From NCBI GenBank assembly GCA_017935805.1, contig JAGBGV010000126.1:1-9139 (forward strand): 9,139 bases of DNA, given 5' to 3'. The DNA is from Clostridia bacterium. Its GTDB lineage: Bacteria; Bacillota_A; Clostridia; Oscillospirales; CAG-272. The notes under the pieces were generated by a model that had not been told where the DNA came from, did no database searches, and saw only the letters and a program-made list of their open reading frames with translations. Of the stretch, positions 1 through 6,414 are shown in pieces; within the stretch, counting starts at the first letter, position 1; every line of letters begins with the position of its first letter. The position numbers and the translations under genes were made by a program.

Positions 1-1218
1 TATCTGTCTTAGCTCTATGTAGTATCTCTTGCTTTCTGCCTCACCCATTGAGAAAGTTTTTCTCGGGAGTGAGCCATGAGCTTCAACATATGGAAATAGT
101 TCAGCTTTATCCATTCCGTCAAACAGGAATCCGACGGTGTTTTCTTCTTCTGACAGCTTACGGAGAGAATCTATGCCGTGAATATAGTCGCAAGATACCT
201 CAGGATGGGACTTGATGTACTCGTCAATAAAAATTTGCAGTGTACCGACTGTCAATGCATGAGAGGGATCATCAAACCACAAATCATGCTCTTCACCGTT
301 GCACAAAACTGTAATCTTCTGTTTTCTCTCATCTTTTACGGTAATTTTGTCAAGTTCACAGAGAAAATCAGCGGTATTGCAGTTTTTTACAATTCTGTAA
401 ATGGGTTCGAACACAAGAGACTCGTCAGAAAGCGCTGTAATTTCACAGAGCGCGTATCTTGCCGGATGAGATAAGTTACCTGTTTCGCGCTTAACGTTCT
501 CCCAGTGTGCCTTAGCAGCAGCCAGAGAGTGGTTGCCGTCGCCCATTGCGTACACAAGACTGCCCGAGGTTGACTCGTAACCAGATATCTTTTCGTATAC
601 TGACTTAAGCTCATCATTTTCCAGAGCATAAGCTGTAATATGTCCTCCTCCAAGCATGAGATCAAAATCATATATTGGTTTCATTCCGTCAGACTGCTTT
701 TTTGCCTCGGATATTACACCAACAGTATCATTAATCAATATAAGAATGTGCGGAAGCTCAACCTTTGCTGCTGCTCTTATCTTTCTTCTGGGAGGAATTC
801 TCTCGATAACTGTTGCTTCTGTTGCGCGTACGGGAGATACAGATCCGGCATTATAATCATACGCCTCAAGGTCAATTTTTCCAATAATACCGTGGCGCAC
901 ACTTCCGTTCGGGAGAATACGTTCGACATAAATCAGTCCATCGATCTCTGTCATCGATGAAGGATCAAAGCTGTTCATTGAGTTTATAATCTCTGTATTA
1001 TGAGTCTTCTCAAGTTCAGTTTCAAGATATGCTTCAGGCATAATGTAATCATACGCCGACGGAGAACCTGAGATATTTTCAACACATTTCTTCCAATATT
1101 CGGGTTCAGATGTAAACTGGTCGCAAGCAATTACAGCCCATTTATTCATCTTTTCTGCATCTTCAGCAAACTTAGGAATCAAAATATTTGCCGGAGTAAA
1201 GATTGTTTCATATTTCAT
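1..1218 (-). CDS. DUF1015 family protein (possible serine-kinase-like), 3' end cut by window
   Basis: The minus frame is open from an ATG at 1216-1218 to the window edge, giving 406 residues without a stop. I recognise DUF1015 (PF06245) from three signatures: RATEATVIERIPPR at residues 131-144, MGDGNHSLAAAK at 225-236, and LPRKTFSMG at 384-392 followed by KRYYIELRQI at the edge. Family members are roughly 400-430 residues and end shortly after this last motif, so only a few residues are probably missing. No signal peptide or membrane span is visible, so it should be cytosolic. From memory, ParB-like relatives have been reported as free L-serine kinases, and in Firmicutes DUF1015 genes often lie beside serA/serC. 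A role in serine or phosphoserine metabolism is therefore inference, because the downstream neighbours lie outside the window. The Shine-Dalgarno AAAAGGA is unusually far from the start (about 12 bases). The gene is transcribed divergently from the aspartate kinase. Confidence 0.88.
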   Translation of the reverse strand, partial: MKYETIFTPANILIPKFAEDAEKMNKWAVIACDQFTSEPEYWKKCVENISGSPSAYDYIMPEAYLETELEKTHNTEIINSMNSFDPSSMTEIDGLIYVERILPNGSVRHGIIGKIDLEAYDYNAGSVSPVRATEATVIERIPPRRKIRAAAKVELPHILILINDTVGVISEAKKQSDGMKPIYDFDLMLGGGHITAYALENDELKSVYEKISGYESTSGSLVYAMGDGNHSLAAAKAHWENVKRETGNLSHPARYALCEITALSDESLVFEPIYRIVKNCNTADFLCELDKITVKDERKQKITVLCNGEEHDLWFDDPSHALTVGTLQIFIDEYIKSHPEVSCDYIHGIDSLRKLSEEENTVGFLFDGMDKAELFPYVEAHGSLPRKTFSMGEAESKRYYIELRQI

Positions 1219-1253
1219 AATATCGGAATATCCTTTTTTACTTAATTTACTTT

Positions 1254-1282
1254 ATTATATTCTTAAATACACCGTATGTCAA
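1254..1282 (-). promoter_or_regulatory. Consensus sigma-A promoter of the DUF1015 gene
   Basis: Read on the minus strand, a perfect -35 TTGACA (plus coordinates 1277-1282) is followed by exactly 17 bases and a perfect -10 TATAAT (1254-1259). Transcription would begin near 1247, giving a leader of about 30 bases before the ATG at 1218. No operator-like palindrome is evident. The match suggests strong, housekeeping-type expression. Confidence 0.85.
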
Positions 1283-1336
1283 GGCGTCGATTCACTATTA
1301 TTTAGTATATTTATTGTTATATTAATGAAACACATA

Positions 1337-1365
1337 TTGACAAAATGCTCTAAATTTCATATAAT
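1337..1365 (+). promoter_or_regulatory. Consensus sigma-A promoter of the aspartate kinase gene
   Basis: A perfect -35 TTGACA (1337-1342), a 17-base spacer and a perfect -10 TATAAT (1360-1365). Transcription should start near 1372, leaving a leader of about 30 bases before the GTG at 1403. That is too short for a lysine riboswitch or T-box, so control is more likely through feedback on the enzyme's ACT domains or through a protein regulator. Confidence 0.87.
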
Positions 1366-1388
1366 GTAATGTGGACATAAAAATTCTC

Positions 1389-1393
1389 AGAGG
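1389..1393 (+). promoter_or_regulatory. Ribosome binding site supporting the GTG start of aspartate kinase
   Basis: AGAGG lies 9 bases upstream of the GTG at 1403-1405. No ATG gives a better start: the protein read from this GTG begins only eight residues before the conserved KFGGSS motif, as expected for the family. Confidence 0.7.
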
Positions 1394-1402
1394 TTTATTA
1401 AA

Positions 1403-2728
1403 GTGGACTCAAACATCAAAGTATTAAAATTCGGCGGCAGCTCCCTTGCTGATGCTGAGCAGTTCAAAAAAGTAAAAAATATCGTAATGGCGGATGAACG
1501 CAGAGTTTTCGTCATCCCTTCTGCTCCGGGCAAGAGATTCTCTAATGACACAAAAGTAACAGACATGCTGTACGAATGCTATAATGTAGCAGAATCCGGC
1601 GGAAATGTTGACGAAATATTCTCCAAGGTATGTGAAAGATACGATCTGATCATTAAAGGTCTCGGCTTGGATCTTGATCTCACAATGGAGTATCAGCATA
1701 TAAAATGGTCTATTCTTCACCATGCAGGTCGTGACTATGCTGCAAGCCGAGGTGAATATCTCAACGGTATCATTCTTGCTAAATATCTCGAGTATGATTT
1801 CATCGATCCTTCCGTATATATCAAATTCTTTGACAACGGCACATTTGACTCTGAAATTACGAACAGTCTTATGTCCACAGAGCTTAAAAAGCACAAAAAC
1901 GGTGTAATCCCCGGCTTCTACGGTTCAATGCCCAATGGCACGATCAAAACATTCTCACGCGGTGGCAGTGACATTACAGGTTCTATTGTTGCTCGCGCTG
2001 TTCTTGCAGATATCTACGAAAACTGGACTGACGTAAGCGGATTCCTCTCTGCTGACCCAAGAATAGTAAACGACCCCAAGGGAATTGGCTTTATTACCTA
2101 TCGCGAGCTTCGTGAGCTCTCTTACATGGGAGCCGGAGTTCTTCATGAGGATGCAATCTTCCCTGTTCGTTTTGCGGGTATTCCGATCAATATAAGAAAC
2201 ACTAACGCGCCTGAAGATCCCGGTACAATGATCGTTCCTCATACTGATGTGTATGATTCCGAAACTGTTATCACAGGTATCGCCGGCAAGAAGGGATTCA
2301 GCGTAATTACTATCGAAAAAGCTATGATGAACTCCGAAAAGGGCTTCGGTCGCAGAGTTCTTGAGGCAATAGAAAAAGAAAATCTTTCATTCGAGCATCT
2401 TCCCTCCGGCATCGACACAATGTGTGTAGTACTTCATACTGAAGAGATCAACGCTTGCCGAGAACGTCTTAAAGACCGTATTTGTGCTGCTGTTGAGCCT
2501 GACGCTCTTTCTATTGAAGACAATCTTGCTCTTATCGCAGTAGTTGGACGCAGCATGGTCAAAGCTAAAGGTACCGCTGTTAGAGTTTTCAAGGCAGTCG
2601 CTGACGCTGAGATCAACATCCGTATGATTGACCAGGGTTCATCCGAGCTTAACATCATAATCGGTGTTGACGAGAAAGATTTCGAAAAAGCAACAAACGC
2701 AATTTACAAGGAATTCGTTCGCAAATAA
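1403..2728 (+). CDS. Aspartate kinase (aspartokinase), monofunctional
   Basis: This 441-residue enzyme phosphorylates L-aspartate with ATP to aspartyl-4-phosphate, the first step toward diaminopimelate/lysine, threonine, methionine and isoleucine. The amino-acid kinase domain covers about residues 4-275, with KFGGSS at 9-14, SRGGSD at 185-190, TDVSGFLSADPR at 209-220 and the ELSYMGAGVLHEDAI segment near 238-252. Two ACT domains follow (about 288-360 and 374-441). The second contains DQGSSELNIIIGV, the usual effector-binding signature. Length fits the monofunctional class, and there is no fused homoserine dehydrogenase. Which amino acid inhibits it cannot be read from the sequence, so I give no lysC/thrA-type symbol. 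The start is GTG. It stands alone between its own promoter and a hairpin, with no other biosynthetic gene of the pathway nearby. Confidence 0.96.
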   Translation: MDSNIKVLKFGGSSLADAEQFKKVKNIVMADERRVFVIPSAPGKRFSNDTKVTDMLYECYNVAESGGNVDEIFSKVCERYDLIIKGLGLDLDLTMEYQHIKWSILHHAGRDYAASRGEYLNGIILAKYLEYDFIDPSVYIKFFDNGTFDSEITNSLMSTELKKHKNGVIPGFYGSMPNGTIKTFSRGGSDITGSIVARAVLADIYENWTDVSGFLSADPRIVNDPKGIGFITYRELRELSYMGAGVLHEDAIFPVRFAGIPINIRNTNAPEDPGTMIVPHTDVYDSETVITGIAGKKGFSVITIEKAMMNSEKGFGRRVLEAIEKENLSFEHLPSGIDTMCVVLHTEEINACRERLKDRICAAVEPDALSIEDNLALIAVVGRSMVKAKGTAVRVFKAVADAEINIRMIDQGSSELNIIIGVDEKDFEKATNAIYKEFVRK

Positions 2729-2732
2729 TAAA

Positions 2733-2757
2733 AAAGAGAGGTTTATCGCCTCTCTTT
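2733..2757. terminator. Bidirectional intrinsic terminator between aspartate kinase and HIT genes
   Basis: A perfect 9-bp inverted repeat, AAAGAGAGG at 2733-2741 and CCTCTCTTT at 2749-2757, encloses the 7-base loop TTTATCG. It lies 4 bases after the aspartate kinase stop and 15 bases beyond the HIT stop on the other strand. The T-run is better on the minus strand (six T in a row after the GC part) than on the plus strand (TTT then AAT), so it probably serves both genes but ends the HIT transcript more efficiently. Confidence 0.85.
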
Positions 2758-2772
2758 AATATCTTCGGGATA

Positions 2773-3120
2773 TTATTTCTCAGGGAATACGTGGATGGGC
2801 AGCTTTGTTCCACCGATCACATGATAGTGGAGATGGAACACTGTCTGACCTGCATCCGCACCGCAGTTGGAAATAACTCTGTAGCCGTTATCAGCACCGC
2901 CGAGCTTAGCTATCTCGGGAATTGCTTCAAATATCTTCGCCGCATATATACTGTTCTCTCCGTTTATCTCATCCATTGATGCGATGTGCTTCTTGGGGAT
3001 AACAAGAATATGACAAGGTGCTTCAGGAGCAATGTCCTTGAAGGCATATACATATTCGTTTTCATATACTTTACTTGAGGGGATCTCTCCCGCGATGATC
3101 TTACAGAAAAGGCAATCCAT
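2773..3120 (-). CDS. HIT-family protein (HINT-like nucleotide phosphoramidase/hydrolase)
   Basis: A 115-residue cytosolic protein of normal length for the HINT branch of the histidine triad superfamily. The catalytic triad motif is HLHYHVIGG at residues 96-104, with H98 the expected nucleophile by analogy with HINT1. An N-terminal CLFC (C3, C6) together with a histidine near residue 45 resembles the zinc site of many bacterial members. HINT enzymes hydrolyse AMP-lysine and other nucleoside phosphoramidates, but the physiological substrate in bacteria is usually unknown. The start is supported by AAAGGAG (plus 3128-3134) seven bases upstream. The gene is monocistronic, with its own promoter and a terminator just downstream, and is divergent from the amidohydrolase gene. 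Confidence 0.95.
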   Translation of the reverse strand: MDCLFCKIIAGEIPSSKVYENEYVYAFKDIAPEAPCHILVIPKKHIASMDEINGENSIYAAKIFEAIPEIAKLGGADNGYRVISNCGADAGQTVFHLHYHVIGGTKLPIHVFPEK

Positions 3121-3157
3121 AGTAATTCTCCTTTAGTAATATTTTGGTTATGTAAAT

Positions 3158-3186
3158 ATTCTATCACAAATGACAGTAAAAATCAA
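3158..3186 (-). promoter_or_regulatory. Extended -10 sigma-A promoter of the HIT gene
   Basis: On the minus strand the -35 TTGATT (plus 3181-3186) is separated by 17 bases from the -10 TAGAAT (3158-3163), which is preceded by TGA, giving a TGn extended -10. Transcription would start near 3151, about 30 bases before the ATG at 3120. The -35 lies only 11 bases from the start codon of the divergent amidohydrolase gene. Confidence 0.75.
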
Positions 3187-3197
3187 GGTTTTATAAA

Positions 3198-4013
3198 ATG
3201 TACAAGGTTTTTGATATTCACACTCATACATATCCGGAGGCCATTGCTGACAAGGCATGCATCAACCTCGGAAAATTCTATAATTTTGTCTGCGAGGGTA
3301 AAGGCACTTATGCTCACCTCGAGTCTCAGGCTAAAGAAAACAATGTTTGCGGTTATCTTCTCTTCTCTGTGGCAACAAATGCTCACCAAGTTGAGAAAGT
3401 CAATACATCAATTGCCGCACTTGCTGAGATGTCAAGATCACACGGATTCAAGTCTGTCGGATTTGCAGGTATGCATCAGGATTACCCTGATTTTGAGAGC
3501 GAGATCGAGCGATGTGTATCTCTCGGACTGCAGGGTGTGAAAATTCATCCCGACATTCAAGGCGTAGATATAAACGATAAGAGACTCCTTCCGCTTTACG
3601 ATATACTTCAGTCAAAAAACTTACCTGTATATTTACATATGGGCGACAACAGACCTGAGTATCAATTCTCAGCAACTGAGAAGCTCTTGGACGTGCTTAA
3701 CAATTTCCCCGGTCTACGAGTCGTTGCGGCACATCTCGGCGGCTACAGCGTCTGGGAGAGCGCCGTACCGCTTCTGGCAGGTCGTGAGAATGTTATGTAT
3801 GATACATCCAGCGCCCTGTGGGCTATTTCTTCTGAATATGCAGGAAAAATAATAAACAAGCTTGGTACAGAGAACGTAATGTTTGGAACTGACTATCCTG
3901 TTAAGAATACAAAAGAAGAGCTTGACAGATTCTTTGCAATCAAGCTGAGTGAAAAAGAGCGCGAGGATATTCTTTGGAATAACGCAATACGTTTTCTCGG
4001 AATTGAGGATTAA
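3198..4013 (+). CDS. Amidohydrolase-2 family metal-dependent hydrolase
   Basis: A 271-residue TIM-barrel hydrolase of the amidohydrolase superfamily (PF04909-like). Metal-ligand candidates occur in the expected order: DIHTH at residues 6-10 (H8, H10), VKIHPD at 114-119, YLHMGD at 145-150, AAHLGG at 177-182 and the late aspartate in FGTDYP at 229-234 (D232). The C-terminal LWNNAIRFLGI is also typical of the family. It is cytosolic, with no signal peptide. Members hydrolyse or decarboxylate varied substrates, and nothing here identifies this one. The ATG at 3198 has only a weak AAGG about nine bases upstream. I found no consensus promoter for it in the 77-base gap. It forms a two-gene unit with the methyltransferase that begins two bases after its stop. 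Confidence 0.88.
   Translation: MYKVFDIHTHTYPEAIADKACINLGKFYNFVCEGKGTYAHLESQAKENNVCGYLLFSVATNAHQVEKVNTSIAALAEMSRSHGFKSVGFAGMHQDYPDFESEIERCVSLGLQGVKIHPDIQGVDINDKRLLPLYDILQSKNLPVYLHMGDNRPEYQFSATEKLLDVLNNFPGLRVVAAHLGGYSVWESAVPLLAGRENVMYDTSSALWAISSEYAGKIINKLGTENVMFGTDYPVKNTKEELDRFFAIKLSEKEREDILWNNAIRFLGIED
4005..4009 (+). promoter_or_regulatory. Ribosome binding site of the methyltransferase inside the amidohydrolase 3' end
   Basis: GAGGA lies inside the last codons of the amidohydrolase gene, six bases before the ATG at 4016. The placement implies co-transcription and probable translational coupling of the two genes. Confidence 0.7.
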
Positions 4014-4015
4014 CA

Positions 4016-5086
4016 ATGTTCGAATCATATTCACTGTGGGACAGGCTTAGAGAAACCGACAAGCCTATCTTCATGTACGGAACAGGAAACGGCGGTGACA
4101 AGATCATTGCTGCGCTTGAGGCTCATGGAGGGCATCTGACGGGCATATTTGCATCAAATGGATTTGTACGCGACAGATATTTTCATGGATACAAAGTCGT
4201 CTCATACGATGATGTTGTTAACAAGTACGGTAATGATATCATTATTCTCCTTGCATTTGGAACAACGCTTCAGTCTGTACGAGAATTTATTGAATATCTC
4301 GACAAGACTCACGAGCTCATTATTCCCGATGTGCCCCTCTACGGCGGAGATGTTTTCGATTTCGAGTGTTTCACAAAGAACCGAGATCGACTCCAATCCG
4401 CTCTCGATCTTCTCGGTGACGACAGATCGCGGGATATATTTGCCGATACCGTAAATTTCCGCTTAACAGGCAAGTTAAAATATCTTCTTAACACAAGCCC
4501 TGTAACTGAATCTCTTTCTGAACTTCTGTCAGAACAAGATATACGCAATATTTTTGACGGCGGTGCGTTCAAGGGTGACAGTACTGCTGACTTCGCAGCT
4601 ACTCTTTCTCCGGAGATAATTTACGCAGTTGAGGCTGATCCAAAGACACACAAAAAATTATGCGATTATGTAGCAATTGAAACGAGAACTCATGTCACAC
4701 CCATCAATGCGGCACTATGGGACTGTGACGGCGAGATAGAATATGTATCATCGGCAAGCCGCGGTTCAGGAGAGGCGGGGGCTAATAAACGGGCAAAAGT
4801 CACAGTTATTCCCTCCAAAACTATTGACTCTATTTTGCACAATGCGCCGATTGATCTTATTAAGCTTGACATCGAAGGGGCAGAAAACAAGGCACTAGAC
4901 GGAGCAATCAATGTTATTAGCTCTGCACAGCCAAATATGATCGTATCGCTATACCACAGAACAGACGATCTGTTTACGCTGATTGAAAGAATACACGCCC
5001 TACTTCCCTCTCACAAGTTATATTTGCGACGTGTTGATTGCATTCCTATGTGGGACTTGAATTTATACGCTGTAAGAACTAAATAA
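4016..5086 (+). CDS. FkbM-family SAM-dependent methyltransferase with N-terminal Rossmann-like domain
   Basis: A 356-residue protein in two parts. Residues about 15-115 look like a small nucleotide-binding Rossmann module: beta strand PIFMYGTGNGGDKI (17-30) with a GxGxGG turn, followed by alternating strands and helices. Residues about 175-355 are an FkbM-type methyltransferase, with the SAM motif FDGGAFKGDST at 180-190, the acidic EAD at 206-208 and IDLIKLDIEGAE at 279-290, the hallmark of the family. FkbM relatives methylate hydroxyls of polyketides, sugars or other small molecules. The acceptor here is unknown. The N-terminal module resembles ones fused to FkbM domains in sugar-modifying proteins, so a sugar substrate is possible but unproven. 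It is cytosolic and followed directly by a terminator. Confidence 0.88.
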   Translation: MFESYSLWDRLRETDKPIFMYGTGNGGDKIIAALEAHGGHLTGIFASNGFVRDRYFHGYKVVSYDDVVNKYGNDIIILLAFGTTLQSVREFIEYLDKTHELIIPDVPLYGGDVFDFECFTKNRDRLQSALDLLGDDRSRDIFADTVNFRLTGKLKYLLNTSPVTESLSELLSEQDIRNIFDGGAFKGDSTADFAATLSPEIIYAVEADPKTHKKLCDYVAIETRTHVTPINAALWDCDGEIEYVSSASRGSGEAGANKRAKVTVIPSKTIDSILHNAPIDLIKLDIEGAENKALDGAINVISSAQPNMIVSLYHRTDDLFTLIERIHALLPSHKLYLRRVDCIPMWDLNLYAVRTK

Positions 5087-5109
5087 GCGAGATCATTTCG
5101 ACCTCGCTT
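5085..5109 (+). terminator. Intrinsic terminator after the methyltransferase gene
   Basis: AAGCGAG (5085-5091) pairs with CTCGCTT (5103-5109). After one A-C mismatch the stem continues TC/GA around the loop ATTTC. On the plus strand it runs into an uninterrupted T tract followed by ATTTATT, a good intrinsic terminator that overlaps the stop codon at 5084-5086. On the minus strand the trailing sequence is less T-rich, so termination of the converging envelope operon here is possible but weaker. Confidence 0.85.
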
Positions 5110-5115
5110 TTTTAT

Positions 5116-5634
5116 TTATTGAGCAGTATTTGTAATTCCGGTAATAACTACGGTAATGGCAAGATATTTGCTGTAAATCTTAACTTCCTTATTTATGCCA
5201 AGATAAGTGTTTCCGTTAAGTAGAAATCTTCCTGCAGAATCAACTCTGCCTTTAGCGTCAAAGCTTGCTTCAACATCTACACGATAGAGATCTCCTGTTG
5301 CGTTATTCTGTGCAACAACAACCTCACCGTTTGGCATTTCATAAATCTTTTCTGCATCACTAACAGTAATTCCTTCGCGAAGTGTTCCGAGAAGCGCGTC
5401 GGTGTCTTCAAGATAGAAGCTTGTTCCTGGCTCCATGTAGTACTGGGCGGATGTATCTTTTATATCCGTAACCTTGAAGGATACAACGTGATTCTCAAGT
5501 GGCGCGCTTTCCCCGACCCCCGCATCCTTGTTAGATACATATCTGAGTGCGATGCTTACTGCACAAACAAGAACCACAAGAATAATAAATATATCAAGTG
5601 CGCCGATTCTTAACTTTTTCTCTTTGTTATTCAT
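5116..5634 (-). CDS. DUF4330-like bitopic membrane protein (second copy, last gene of envelope operon)
   Basis: A 172-residue protein with a short basic N-terminus (KEKKLRIG), one membrane span at about residues 13-31 introduced by the LDIFIILVVLV pattern, and a beta-rich domain of about 140 residues predicted outside the membrane. The span preceded by a conserved D-I pair, the overall size and the V-F-V-DI strand at 51-58 match DUF4330 as I remember it, and match the paralogue at 7629-8117. The function of DUF4330 is unknown. The start is well supported by GGAGGA (plus 5638-5643) just upstream. It follows the preceding gene of the operon by 12 bases. The assignment rests on pattern similarity, not a profile search. 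Confidence 0.75.
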   Translation of the reverse strand: MNNKEKKLRIGALDIFIILVVLVCAVSIALRYVSNKDAGVGESAPLENHVVSFKVTDIKDTSAQYYMEPGTSFYLEDTDALLGTLREGITVSDAEKIYEMPNGEVVVAQNNATGDLYRVDVEASFDAKGRVDSAGRFLLNGNTYLGINKEVKIYSKYLAITVVITGITNTAQ

Positions 5635-5646
5635 ATATCCTCCAAT

Positions 5647-6402
5647 TTACTGCTCTGTGGGTATTTCAAAATATTCATTAGGAATACTATCTCCGAAAAA
5701 CACATCGATTGAGTCAGTAGCTATGCTGCGAATGATCTGGCCATTCAGATAGTGAGTTTCATTAATGACGATTCCGTATTCGACCGAAATTTCATATTCG
5801 CTCTGCAACGATTTTTCACTGTCAAAAGCAATAACAGATATTATTTTGCCGTCACTCGACAAATTTACGACAGAGTTATCATTCTTGGCAATTGCTATGA
5901 CGCTGTCAAGAGTTGATATTCCTATTTCATCATATATTGCATTTACTTCAGCCGGCGTAGTGAGTGAATACAAATCTGAACCGATGTAAAGAGTGTTATC
6001 TCTGTAAACAATATCTTTAGCAGAAGACTCTACTCTATACTTATCACCGCTTTTGATCATCGAAAACGACTCAGTTGCGTGTGTTAAATAATAAGATGTT
6101 GTAACGCGGAACTGCCATTTGAATGAGTCACGCACATTAACAGAACTGAAAATATCAAGCGGATCATCAGAATGAAACACATCAGTTCCTTGTACATATG
6201 CACCTGCGTTCATATCCGGAATTGCTCCCGAATATTCGTTATCTGAGTCTCCTGCGCTCGAACCTTTGCTGAAAATGGCTTTAATAATATCAACATTAGA
6301 AATTAAAAGTATTGCGGCAACAAGAAACAGTACAGCACCGACAACAATGCAAGTAATTACAACCTTACTAGACTTAAAGAAGTTCAGTCTGTTCTTATTC
6401 AT
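5647..6402 (-). CDS. Unrecognised membrane-anchored extracytoplasmic protein
   Basis: A 251-residue protein not assigned to a family. It has a basic N-terminus (MNKNRLNFFKSSK), one strong membrane span at about 14-36 and no lipobox or clear signal-peptidase site, so it is probably anchored with its C-terminus outside. After a Ser/Gly/Asp-rich linker (46-62), residues about 85-251 alternate short beta-strand patterns such as YRVESSAKDIVYRDNTLYIG and SEYEISVEYGIVI, ending in PNEYFEIPTEQ. A terminal strand closing on F-x-IP is reminiscent of LolA/LppX-like lipid-binding sheets, but this is only a fold guess. It is encoded between the sugar-phosphate transferase (12-base gap) and the second DUF4330 gene (12-base gap), so it very likely acts with them at the envelope. 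The Shine-Dalgarno (AAGAGA) is weak. Confidence 0.8.
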   Translation of the reverse strand: MNKNRLNFFKSSKVVITCIVVGAVLFLVAAILLISNVDIIKAIFSKGSSAGDSDNEYSGAIPDMNAGAYVQGTDVFHSDDPLDIFSSVNVRDSFKWQFRVTTSYYLTHATESFSMIKSGDKYRVESSAKDIVYRDNTLYIGSDLYSLTTPAEVNAIYDEIGISTLDSVIAIAKNDNSVVNLSSDGKIISVIAFDSEKSLQSEYEISVEYGIVINETHYLNGQIIRSIATDSIDVFFGDSIPNEYFEIPTEQ

Positions 6403-6414
6403 AAATCAATTCTC

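Noticed and set aside
387..1218. Several short open frames on both strands within the left 1.2 kb, which could suggest no real gene or a decayed one
   Set aside because: A single minus frame is open from 1218 to the edge and carries all DUF1015 signatures in order, so the short frames are shadows and there is no frameshift.
1424..1894. Open frame of 156 codons antisense to aspartate kinase
   Set aside because: It lies wholly within a clear enzyme gene, has no family-like features and no ribosome binding site that I could see.
3121..3197. A plus-strand promoter for the amidohydrolase gene in the divergent gap
   Set aside because: I could not find a -35/-10 pair close to consensus with acceptable spacing on this strand, so none is annotated.
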